Of a stretch of 64,000 bases of DNA, positions 45,372 to 57,100 are shown piece by piece. The translations under genes were made by a program, and so were the position numbers. Source of the stretch: Bursaphelenchus xylophilus (taxonomy: Eukaryota; Nematoda; Chromadorea; Rhabditida; Aphelenchoididae); the NCBI GenBank assembly GCA_904066235.2, contig CAJFCV020000002.1, forward strand, positions 1,426,001-1,490,000. Direction: 5' to 3'. The notes under the pieces were generated by a model that was not told the DNA's origin, made no database searches, and was given only the letters and a program-made list of their open reading frames with translations. The first letter of the stretch is position 1. Each line of letters begins with the position of its first letter.

Positions 45372-46340
45372 TAGGTTTCAAATAAAATTTATACGAAAGA
45401 CTGGTGCTGAAACATTAACGCAAATTTTAATTTCATTTCCACGAGAAGTATTTCAGTATTTCAGTTTCGTAAATTGGGTTTAAAAAACACGTATGGGTCG
45501 CGTAATATAATAAGTTATAAAAAACATATATGTTCCTTACAAAGCATGGAATTTGTAGGACCATTTACAATCTAGACGCCTAAAAAACTGAGCTGGGATC
45601 ATATGTTAATCAAAACAGAAGTGTAACGTACCCCACCGATGGGCCGGACTTTCAAAATTTCGCAGTCCCGGACTGGGGCCGGATTCGGAAAATTCGGCCC
45701 GGGCTTACGTACCGCCCCGAGTCTGTCCGGATTGTAGCCATGTATATACTCATAACCTTACAATTAGACTCGCTTAATAGGAAAAGGAACTGCTGCTATG
45801 AGACCTATTGTGTTATATAAACTACAACGAGTCTCCCTTTCCCTATAAATCTTTAACACTCTTACATACTACATCACTCAAGGACTAGTGTATTTGCATC
45901 CCTAAAAAAATACAATGCTTCTCATGTGTAGTAGATATGCGTATTAATGTTTGATTTACTTCGATTTCACCTGCTGCAAAGGAAATGAGAATGGTCTTTT
46001 ATCTGAATTTTTTTTCTAAATTAATGAAATAAAACAGACACTGCGCTGTTGCAAAATGCGGTTTCGGAGATAGTTTGTGACATGCGGTAATTTGTGGAAA
46101 ACTTGGCAGAACTCTTTTTCATGAAGCTTTCGTCTGTATTCAATGAGTCGAACTTGTACAAATGGAAAAATACAGTAAATGACTACAAAAAATTTAAGAT
46201 CAAGAATGCAGCTACATCTTTGGTACACCGAACGCACTGTACAACACAATTTGTAACCTTGACTTACAAGCTGGGTTTCCTTGAAATTTTGCTCGCATAA
46301 AAAGAGCTATACACAAAATACCTACATATCTTTTGAGCGT
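45372..46340. other. Gene-less stretch upstream of the chemoreceptor
   Basis: Presumed promoter side of the chemoreceptor. A GC-rich block at about 45630-45735 contains repeated GGCCGGA/CCCGG motifs (GGGGCCGGATTCGGAAAATT). I see no gene; the minus-strand frame 46016-46249 looks partly protein-like but is isolated. Confidence 0.4.
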
Positions 46341-46344
46341 TGCG

Positions 46345-46965
46345 GCAGAACTCTCCCCCTTTTCTGAACTCTCCCCCTTCATAACTCTCCCTCTTTTTGA
46401 ACGTCCCCCCTCATTTTGAGAATTGAAAAAATGAGGTGTGACATGTTATACGATGGAAATTTTTTTCAAATTGAGAAAAATTAGGTGTGACATGTTATAC
46501 GATGGAAATTTTTTTCAAATTGAGAAAATGAGGTGTAACATGTTATACGATGAAATTTTTCTTCAAATTGAAAAAAATTAGATGTGACATGTTATACGAT
46601 GAAATTTTTTTCGTATTGAAATATAAATTTCCATCGTAGAACATGTCACACCTCGTTTTTCCAATTTTCAAAAAATTTTTCATCGTGTAACATGTCACGC
46701 TTCGTTTTTTCTCAATTTGAAAAAAAATTCCATCGTATAACATGTCACACCTCGTTTTTTCAATTTTCAAAAAATTTTTCATTGTGTAACATGTCACACA
46801 TCATTTTTTCATTTTAAAAATGGGGAGTGTTCAAAAAAGGGGAGAGTTTAGATTTTTTGGTGAAAATCAAAAAAAGGGTTAGAGTTCCGCCTTTTTTGGG
46901 GGAGTGTTGAAAAAGGGGGAGAGTTCAGATTAGGGGAGAGTTCAGAAAAGGGGGAGAGTTCAGGC
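46345..46965. repeat. Palindromic satellite array with purine/pyrimidine-rich TIRs
   Basis: Four direct copies of a 45-55-bp unit (GAGGTGTGACATGTTATACG ATGGAAATTTTTTTC) at about 46429-46610 are followed by four inverted copies up to about 46810. Flanking them are inverted low-complexity ends made of GAACTCTCCCCCTTTT units on the left and GGGGGAGAGTTCAGAAAAGG units on the right. The open minus-strand frame across it is a by-product of the repeat. Confidence 0.85.
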
Positions 46966-47637
46966 TAAACCCTTTTTTAGTCCCTGTAAAGTTTAGATAG
47001 TGCTTTGCAGAGAAGCTGAGACATTCAAAAAACGTTTGCCGAAAAAGAAATACCGCAAAGGTAAAAAAAATTTATGCCCCCACATAGGAGGAAGTGGGGG
47101 CAGAAGGAAAACTGTCTATTGCCATGTCTACAATGTACACACAGTAATTTTGTGCTGGAAAAATAAATACGTGTTAGCATCTTGAGTCCTCTCCTTTTGG
47201 CTGGATAAGCATTTTGTGGAACAACATTTTGAGTTCTTACCGTCTCAGTTTGAGAGATCAGAAAAGTTCAGAAGTTCTTGTGCAACAAAAGTCGGACATT
47301 TTACCTAAAATGTAGCTATCAATTACTTGACAATTCGTCGAAAAAGCCGCCCGATCCGTTTCTTTTGATTCATATTTATAAAGATCTGCAGTGTTTTTCG
47401 TCATTGACTAATCGGCATCCCACCAGACTTGTAATCACTTTTTGCGGATTTGTCGGCTTTCTCGGCAGCAGCGCGGTGTGACCTTTTCGTAGTATATTGC
47501 TACTACCGTGTTTTCTACTGCAAAACAAGATCTGGAAGATTTCTTCTTTTGCTGAATGCAGCGGTTGTGGCAGCCAGACAAATGCTTTTTTATCTACTAT
47601 CCCGAAGAGATCGTCGACGAAAACTGTGAAAGATGTC

Positions 47638-47852
47638 TACAGTGGCGGACCTGATTTAGTGGCACAAAACGACCATTTTGCATCCGGGAAATAACAAAAA
47701 TGTTGCAAAATGCCTCCCTCTTCAACTAAGAAATTCAGTTTTAAAGAGCGGGCTTTTGAAATCGTAGTCTTTTCACTTGGAGAGAGGAGGTATTTTGCTA
47801 CATTTTTGACACTTCCCGTTTGCAAAATTATTCGTTTTTCGCCACTGGATCA
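47638..47852. repeat. Family A foldback MITE (first of two abutting copies)
   Basis: Starts ACAGTGGCGGACCTGATTTA and ends near CGCCACTGGATCAAACC, where a second copy begins without an intact left end. Confidence 0.75.
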
Positions 47853-48062
47853 AACCTACCATTTTGCATCCGGGGAAGTATCAAAAATATATAGCAAAAT
47901 AGCTCCCTCTCCATCTATAAAAAGGCTTCATTTTGCAAAAAAGAGCGGGCGCTTTCGAAATCAGAGTTTTTTCACTTCGAGAGGGAGGTATTTTGCTACA
48001 TTTTTGGTGCTTTCCGGATGCAGAATGATTTGTTTTTTGCAGCTGGATCAGGCCGCCACTGT
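47853..48062. repeat. Family A foldback MITE (second abutting copy)
   Basis: Begins within CTACCATTTTGCATCCGGGG and ends GCAGCTGGATCAGGCCGCCA CTGTA. The tandem pair shares one junction and suggests insertion of one copy into the end of another. Confidence 0.7.
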
Positions 48063-49005
48063 ATTTGTAAATGCTTTTTACCATGCCCTGTTATGGCTCC
48101 TCAACCACATGACCTAAAAAAACGCTGTCGATCTAGATTAGACACACAAATCGGAGATTGGCCCCGTTTTCTCTTTCATCTGACAACGTGCTGATAATTT
48201 TTGCTTAAGGCGATAATTATCACCATCTACTAACTGCTTCATTATTTAAAAAAAAAACTACGTTATTCTTGCCTTATACGGCAAAAACAAAAATGAGAGT
48301 TTGCATTACTGTAATTGCGGCAAACTTTTGTTTTTTTAGTCTAAGAACAGCGGAATAACACCGCTTGCTTTGATCGAATATTATAATTGCGCGATCTGGC
48401 CATGAGAGTGCACTTTGAAGGGTCAAAAAAGTTGCCGCACTTGGCCGTTTGTGCTGCGCCGCCGAATAATTACGCCGCTTAAAACAACTAAACGGTTTGC
48501 TAGGCAATTTATATAGTTCAAGAGCCGCGTTGTGGAAGATGTTAGTGCAGACTGCAATCTAACGTATAATTAATTGAAAAAAAGAGTTTTTTGCATTAAA
48601 TTGGGACCCTGTTGACCTCCAAAACCAAGCGCATCGAGGTATATTACCCCTAATCCTCATCACTTCTCCTTCTTTATGACCTCATCGTCATTTCCACTTA
48701 TCTAATTTCAAAGCGACATCGCCTAATCTGTGAGTGACCCCGTCGTGACCTTTCTCGTCTCCGCTTGCGGAGCGCGTGTCAGTGCAATTCGACCAAAAAA
48801 GGGGCCGTTGCGTGGTGCAACATTTCTTTACGCAAATGCAGTTTTTTCTCCACATGTTGCCAGTGAGATGTTCAGAGAAAATGGAGGAGATATATGTATG
48901 TACATGATGCTTTAGGGATATTTATATTGTAATCATTTTTTGGGGAACATCTGTAATGTGAACTTTCAATAATTGACAGTCTTTTTTACAGAGGAATTAA
49001 AGCTA

Positions 49006-49048
49006 CAAGTCTACCAAATCTTCATAAAATTTGGTAGACTTGTTTTGT
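49006..49048. repeat. Perfect 15-bp-stem hairpin
   Basis: ACAAGTCTACCAAAT, a loop CTTCATAAA, then ATTTGGTAGACTTGT: an uninterrupted 15-bp stem. Confidence 0.7.
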
Positions 49049-52000
49049 ATGTAATACTCAAATTTTTATCTATTCTTTGCTGTTGTAGATAAGCTACGAA
49101 TTTGCAAGCACTACAGAAAATCAAACCGGAAGAAAAAAGCTTATGATGTCATTATTTCTTGTCACGATTCCTGCCATTATCTGCTCTTGCCCGGCCCTCC
49201 CCCTGATCTGACAACTAAGCCTTAATCCTTTCCATTTCATCAATTCCTCTCCCTTTCTTTCCCCCACAAATTTGCATAACCATCCATCTTCCTTGCCCAT
49301 AACCTGACCTCATCGCGAACACCCGTTGACCCAGTTCTGAACCGGGCACTGTTAGGCAACCCCCGCCGAAACGCAGCGGGCGAAAAGGCCTGGCACTGTT
49401 GCATTACCAAAAAATACTGCGCACGAAGAGAGTGCGCCTCGCGCGGAGGGCGCCGGCCGGATTTACGAGCGCCGCTGACCTTTCGGACAGTTGGGGACGC
49501 AAAGGTCAGAACGCTTTCTGGATGGCGACTGTTGCGCTTCGGCTGACCTCATTTTTTGTGAAGGGCGATGACCGAGACGAGGCCGGCCACACTGCGAGGG
49601 GCAAGGGCATGGGTGCGGTAAAAGTTGAGGTCAGCGCTAATCATTGGACTGTGGATTTGAAGGTGGTCGGGATGGAAGGAGCATTTAGAGGGTCTTTAGG
49701 ATAACCTTTGTATCAAAAATTGATGTTCCAAGTGCTCTTAGGATTAACTGTTTAAGGAATTGCTTTGAATGGGCAACTTTTTTTTACTTGAATATATGTT
49801 ATATTAGGCTTACGTTAGAGGTGTGAATGTGTCGTTTTTCGTTGGGCATTTTTGAAGGCAGAATTAAATTTCTGGAACTTCTGTTAATATCACCTGAAAG
49901 AACACTGAAAACGTTATCTACAGATATATGTTTCATATGGTCAGGCTTAAAATAGCGGTTTCTATAAAGCTTCAAAGATGACCAATATGAAGAAGCTGCA
50001 GAGTTATTTGTCCCAGAGCCTTGTCTCGTTCTTTGCGCAATTAGTTATTACAGTCCGTGTTCTGGCAACAGTTGTGTTCTCGTGTCTGGTCCAAATATTA
50101 TAATTCCCGACATCTGTTGTTGCGCGGCGGAGGCTTTGATATGCGCTTTGCTGAGCTGATCTGGCATGCGTAATTTTTTTATTTAACCTTGTAGACAATC
50201 TTCTCGTATTTTATACTTACTTAAGTTGAAATGTGTAAATGATTTTTTCGAACATTTAAATTCTTGCCGTCACTTACAACTTCTACTACCGTCTTACAAC
50301 TTACAACGTCTTCACCGCGCAAAGTTCACACACAAACTCAATCCAAAGTTGAAGAGTTTTAATCTTTTCCCGACGTCTGGATTCCAGCGGAAAACCCCCC
50401 GCACACAACTACATGGGATAACACATGCAACAGTGACTTTCGCTTTCAAATTTACTTTTCGTTTTTTTGCGCGATCGTTTTCCTAATGGATTGACCCATA
50501 TCCGCGCGCAAGGTGGAAACGATCGTGGAAGAAAGCGAAATTCCGCTGAGGGAGAAACGAACTCCCCTCAATCGAGGCTAGCCGATATCCGGTCCGGTGA
50601 GGGCTAATAGTCTCGGTCGACGTTTCGTATTTGCCTTTTCCGTGCTGCGCACGGGGGTCATGAATTACATTTTTTTGGGGGCTGGAGGGACGAACGTTGG
50701 GGATTTGTAGGGTTCAAGAGGATGCGCTTGAGACATGACGGTATAGACAACCGATGAGATCGCCAAAGCTTAGAACCTTGCAAGTAAGAGACATAGAATA
50801 GTCATCAATTTCGATTTTATTGTCATAACAACTGCGAAATTTTGAGCTGTACTTGTTTTACAGTACTTTTTTAGTCCTCACAGGACAAAAAAAAGAATCC
50901 AATTTCCTTCTTTTTAGTTACTTAATGTTCTCTGTAACACTCTATCAAATGCAATTTTCACCATTTCCCCAAGTTCAGCTATTTTTCAAGCCGTTGTTTA
51001 CCTTTTCCTCAACTGGATTTCCCTTTCAAAACCCTCGCTCGGCAATTGAATTGAAGATGACTTTCGCTAGAAGAATGCCGTCGGATTTGCACAAAAATCC
51101 AGAAAATAATAAAAAAAGCGTCCGTCCGAAACTGGGTCAATGTTGAGTGGATTTCTTCTTCAACGAAAAGCGAGGGAAAACTGGAGGGCAATGACCCCTT
51201 TCGAACTCGTACAAAAAAATAGCTTTTGTCCGGTTAGCCGGCGACCTCAATCCGCTGCTGGAAATTCATCCCCATAGCCCGCCGGATCGGCGCGGCTTCT
51301 CGGCAAGTGTTTTCCCATGCCGCTTTCACTTTTTCGGAGGGATCGTACACAATGTTTTGAGGGTGGCGAAGGTGTAATGTGAGCAGGAGGGGTTGGAATG
51401 GGGTTGGCAAGGTTTGAAATTGACGGTTGTCCTAATGAGGTTGGCTGATCGGTGAAGTGATGGGCGTGAGTAAAGACAGGCCAATACGAGGCTAGCTAAT
51501 CTTTAGTCGTTGTGGTGAGGGGTTTGTCTCATAAAAACTTGATAGGGCAGCTGAAATTGATAGTACAACTCTCAAAGCAATTTCCAGAAAAGCAAATTTT
51601 TGATTTTGTTTAAAATTCGCTTTTTTTCGCCCGGCAAAGCACCAACTTTCGTCTCAAAAATCTCGAAAAAAAACTGTAAAATTATTACCAACTTATGACT
51701 TAAAAAGTTCAGCACTTTATGCACAGCACAAGCTAAAAACTTGGCCTGTTTTTCACAAATTTTTTTCACAAATATTTTCTAGATTCGTGCCAAGTGTCAT
51801 CACAATCTTGAACCCTAACTTCTGAGTTATTTCTCCGTTTTCAACAAATTAAATTACATTTTTAAAATCCCCACTTTGGCCCACATCTCTACAAGTTCCC
51901 ATGACCCATTACTGTCTAAATTGCCTCAACTCAACAAACCATAAAGCTCAATTCTCTCCGGAATGACATTAACCTGGTTTTTTTAAAGTACAACTCGCCT

Positions 52001-54142
52001 TTTTTAGACGCATTAGGTTAGGCTTGTAAATCGGTCAGTTGAAACATTTTTTCGTTTTTTTATTTCGAAAGCAAAAGTTCAATCGGAGCGATTACTTGGA
52101 TCCCAATCGGGATGTGGGATGTGTGAGACAATAGGTCAGAAAACATGAGACTTTGAACTCAGAGCTCTTTAAAAGACATCAAATTTTTTGGGTTCCTTGG
52201 ACAGTCTTATGAACCGGTATTAGGTCTAATTGTAATACCCCAATTTTGGTGACTGTATATACGTATATTTCAAACTTCGCGGGATATCTCAAATCTCTTT
52301 TTATCCGGCGCGATTTGACAATTAGCCCTCGTCACTCGAGCCGCCATCCTCAGAGAACGATGAGAAGAAAAAAGTTTAGGAGGTCAAGTCCGGGTCGCCC
52401 GCGCAACAGCGGAAAATTTTCGCTTTCCTTTCGTGGAACCGGTTTTTCCGGAGTGACCGGAAATCTCTCCTTAATGTTACAAAAGCCTGTTGTTTTTTCA
52501 GTTGTAAGCGGGATTACAGTAGGTCATTATTTTTTTGTTTTTTCTGTATTTGTCATCATTTCAAAAAACAATTTTTTTAGCCTTTTTTTACAGTTTAAAA
52601 TCGTTCTTGACGATTCTTTTTAACGCTGGCCTTTCCCCCTCTCTCGGCGTGAATTCAAAAATAATTCTAAAACAATGCGAGGCTCGGGTTGGATTTCGGT
52701 GCCGACAAGCGATTGGGAAAAAACAATACGAAGCGTCGTCTTTGTCGGCGCATTACACAATTCTTGGCAACAATCGTGTCTTTTGTTTTTGACCGTACAA
52801 GTGGGCCAAAGATTTCATTGAGATTTGAGTGCAAAATGCCAATTAATTTTTGCGGTTGGCTTGGGTAGTTGATTGAGAGTGTAAAAAGGAGTAATCTGCA
52901 AGGACTTGGCTGAAATATGCAAAGAAAAAATGGGGTTAATAGATTTTTTGGCTCTAATGAGATACCTGGATTTTTAGGTCGTCTAAAATGAGCTTCTGGA
53001 GTAAAATACGCCTTCATTTTTTCGAAAATTTTTGCAAAAATGTCCTTTTCAGCAACAACAACGCCTTTTGACTAGCTACTCCAGTCTTATATCTACTTAT
53101 TTAGATAGCTGTCTCAAACTAGCAAGTCATTTTTGGGCTCACCAGAGCACTCTCTCCAGCTCACTAAAATTCCCCACTTGTTTTTTCCAACTTGTTGACC
53201 ACCATTGACCTCTGAGCATCCTCCCCGCTTTCCCCTCCGGCTTGTGGTCGCCCCGCTCTTCAGCGGCGCGATTCCGGAACGAGGGTCTTAACCAAACGGA
53301 AAGCGCCCAAGGGAAACCGGTCCGAATGCCAACGGATTTCGACAAGATCTCCTCCAGCGACCAATTACGCGACAAGCCGGTTCCCCACACAGCCGACGGG
53401 TCAAAGTGTCACGGCAACACGTAATCACGCGCCACATTGGTCTGCGGCAGAAGGAACATAAACTTGACGAACTCCGTGATGATTTCATGGGGATGTGAGA
53501 GCGGAGGGGTTGTGTGAGCTGGGCGATTGACGAATGAAAAAGGGTGTAGTGATTACATCTTTTTTGTTAGTTGGAAAGGACGCTTCTGACATTCATTGCA
53601 TTGATGTTTGAGGATTTCTAGGTTCAATGTTTTGGATGATTTGAATTTTTGCCAAAAAAAAGATACCCTTTGAAAATATACGAAGTTTAGAACTTTCTGA
53701 TACGATTTTTTTGTCTGCTATTTGATGTGATTACTGAGACTTTCAGCAACAATTTTTTCGGGATTTATAAAAAACATGTGGCCGAAATAAGCTATATCTT
53801 CGGTACTCATTTTTGCTAATTTTGATTACGTACCTCTTAGTTTATCAACTTTGTTTTTCCACGCCCAACCTCTACCCATCGCAAATTCTCTCCCCAATTT
53901 CCTTACGAATCTGTTTAACTTTCAAATCACCGGACCGCTCATTGTTCTCCGCTCCGCACGGACGGATCTTTCCGTGTCCATTCCGCCGTTCCGCCCTGAC
54001 CGTTCCCGTGTTTTTGGCCTTTGTTGCGATCGTGTTTTTAAGTGCCCTTTTGAATTTTAAATTCATCGCCGTTCTTCTCCCACACACACACACACAAATC
54101 TAGACTTGAATGCTTGCAGGACGGTTTTGGGTAGATCTTCGA

Positions 54143-57100
54143 ATGGTTGGCGTGGAGTTGAGCGACGTCCAGTCCAGCGCGCCAACCTCGCCCGGCTCCA
54201 GTCCGCGGAGCGAGAAGAGCAAGGAGAACGATGCGGATGAATCGGTGGCGTCGTGCGAGTCGGATCTGAGGTGAGTTGACAATAGTCATCAGTTGGGCCC
54301 GAAATGTCAATCTCAAGGTTTCTGCGACTACTCAAAATTTCGACAGTTAAAACCGATCTATTTCTAAAAAAACTCCCAGAAAAATTTGAACAATTCTGAG
54401 TGTTTTCCCTTGAGCTATTTACCCCGTGCCATCAATGACTCGTGTTTTTAGCATCGACCAAAAGCTCTCTTCCCAATGGCGCAAACGCTCAACAGCCGAC
54501 AACTGTCAACGGTCCGACTCAAAGACCTCGAAACGACGTCCACTTGAAGAAGAGATTGAACAAAGACTTCGACAGTTAACTCAAGAAAACAACTTCTTAA
54601 AAAGTCAGCTGGAGCATCGGCAAGGCGAGTCAGTCATCGTTGCCGGTCCAAATACGGTCGAAAGTTCTTCAAGTTTAAATCCGCTTCTTCATAAGTCCTC
54701 CAGTTTGTTGACTGTAAAGGATATGACCGATGATTTGAATAATTCCACGTCTTCCAACGATGTTACAACGACGACAACTGATGAGCCGTCATCGCTCGAT
54801 AACACTTTGTCCAGCGGAATTATCCGACCAACTCCACAATCGGCTTCAATCGACCTATTGAATTTCGCCAATGATGGGTTAAACAATAATTCAGCGACTT
54901 TACAAACTGCCGGCAGCGCCTTCCAAAATCCCACTTTGAACAATTTGTATTCGGCTTTGAATACAACCCCTGCATTCCAACAGCTGGCTTCAATATTGTA
55001 TCCAAACAGCTTCGATACAAGCGCGTTGTATGGGGGATTGTTCAATGGGATGTCGCTGAATTCGCTGGCAAATTTACAGGCAATTTTGCAACAGCAACAG
55101 CAGCAACAACAGGTGAGTTGGGATTTGTGTTTTAATTTGAAGGAAATGGCTATGAAAGGGCCTTAAATTTAGGCATTTCGTAATCGCATAATGCTGAATT
55201 TTACGCGGATTTCCCCAACAGAACTTTACATTATTAAACCAAAGATCATATTTTCGCTGCTTGCCAGGAACCTCGGTGGTTTCTGCATAATATAAATTAA
55301 AATTTTAACACCTCTTTTCACAAGGTATAATATATTATAAATTTGGCGGCTGCAACTTTTCGGGTCACTGACAGTTCGAGTCAACGATACTATGGATCGT
55401 GTCGGTTTGTCGTTGTATGTATGCATGTAAAAGGCTAACAGAAGGCTTGGTTAGTAAAAATAATAAAATTAACCGGGTCCTAGAATAGACTATCACCTAT
55501 TTTGAAGTATCTTACATGCGCTTACATCAAAAATATCTAAATAAAAGCTACGGATCTTCGTTTTTGCTGCAAATTTTGGTCTTGTATATTTTACAATTAC
55601 TCAGGATAAAGAGTAGTAACGTTAGTAACAGATCAAATTAGAAAAAAGTGGGCATATTGCAAGCCTTCGCCAAGTCTCCGCCGTTGGTCCGCCGACATTA
55701 CAACGGCTTTGCCAGGGTTTGTAGACACTTATTATAATCTTTTTTGGGTATCACCCTGCCGTACGGGTCTATTGCACCATTACATTCAAGGTAATATACA
55801 AATCCAAGGTGTAAAGCGACAAGTGATTTTTTGTTTTGTTTTCAACGGACTTTACATCGACGTATTGACCCTCCTGATATTCTACTTTTAAAATCAGTCC
55901 CTCTGATCTACCATACCACCCTCACGCTTTCAAAATCACTACCAAATCGGGTCAAAAACATGTTGTTTTCCAGGGTCCGAAATCACCCGTTCACGGGAAA
56001 TTTGCATAATCGCCGAACGCACTCGAATTACCGACAAAAAAATTCTTTCCTTGACCCAGAAATTCGGCGGCAGAGGGCAGTGTCCCCTTTTTTATCTGAC
56101 AAATTGAACACGGATACCTGCGGGCGTATTTTTCCTTTTCGAATATTTTTCGATTCCTTTCGAAATCCTCTTGCCCTGAGGGTCGGGAAAACATTGTGCG
56201 GTAGGTGAAAATATCATCGATGGTATGCGGAAGTGCGATTTTTCCCAATATGTTAGCCGCTTGTTTCAAGTCGTTTTTGATTTCACAACCCGAATATAAA
56301 AAGTAAAATGGGTCATTTCTGGGTTGTCTGCACTCCTTTTTTTCTTATTTTTATGCGGTGCGGATGTCAGCGAGTCGTTTTTTCTCGGGAAACACACAAA
56401 ACTTTAAACGGAATTAGTGTTTTGACGCCGTTTCGGTTCTCGGCAGGGGTGTTAAGACGGAATTTTGGGGGAAATTTTTGATTCAAAACCTGAGATTTTG
56501 ATATCATGCCGTGGAAATTTTATGTCCAATTTAGGCCAAAGTTTATAAAGATGGAAAAATCGTATTTAGCATACTCGAGGATTCATTTTTGAATATTGCA
56601 CTTGGCATTTGCACTATTATATTTATGGAGTCCTCTTTTATAATTTTGATATATTTTATTCTTTTACCCATATCATTTCAGACCTTCTCAGCCTTCGCCT
56701 CGGCCACAGCCCTCACAGCGCCCTTGGATCCGTCCTCGCAGCCAAATTCAACCCAAAATTTTACCGATCTCGCCAAAGAACCTCTCAATTTATTGACCCA
56801 AAACCCGCTATTCCCCAGCACAACCCAACCGCTTGCGCAGAACATGCGATTTGAGGAGTTATTCCCGTCCAGTTCCAAGACAGATAGCAAAGGAAACGAA
56901 GCCGAAAATTCAAAAAATCTGAAGTCGGAAGGAAGTGACGAGAAATTTTTGGTCAATGCCGAAGCCGATTTCCCGGTTGGGGCGTCACAGATCTTACAAA
57001 GAGGTAAGAAATTTTTAAGCTTCATATTTTTTGGAATGTTTATGATTAGACATGATTTTATCCTAAAATTCTAAAATTTTAATTTTAAAATCCAGTTGTT

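Larger units (their letters stand above)
46970..54110. other. Gene-less 7-kb region upstream of the bZIP gene, with GC-richer islands
   Basis: No supportable coding exon. Apart from two family A copies, it has islands of clearly higher GC in an AT-rich background: about 49290-49700, 50480-50650, 51225-51350, 52300-52460, 53190-53430 and 53920-54060. These may be regulatory DNA or untranslated first exons of the downstream transcription factor; this is inference. A short (CA)n run lies at 54081-54097 just before the first coding exon. Confidence 0.45.

Noticed and set aside
46543..46797. 84-codon repetitive ORF (MTCYTMKNFLKI repeats)
   Set aside because: It is the translation of the palindromic satellite units, not a protein-coding repeat.
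46430..46800. Possible CRISPR-like array (regular repeats)
   Set aside because: Units are contiguous tandem copies with no unique spacers, the second half is inverted, and the genome is eukaryotic.
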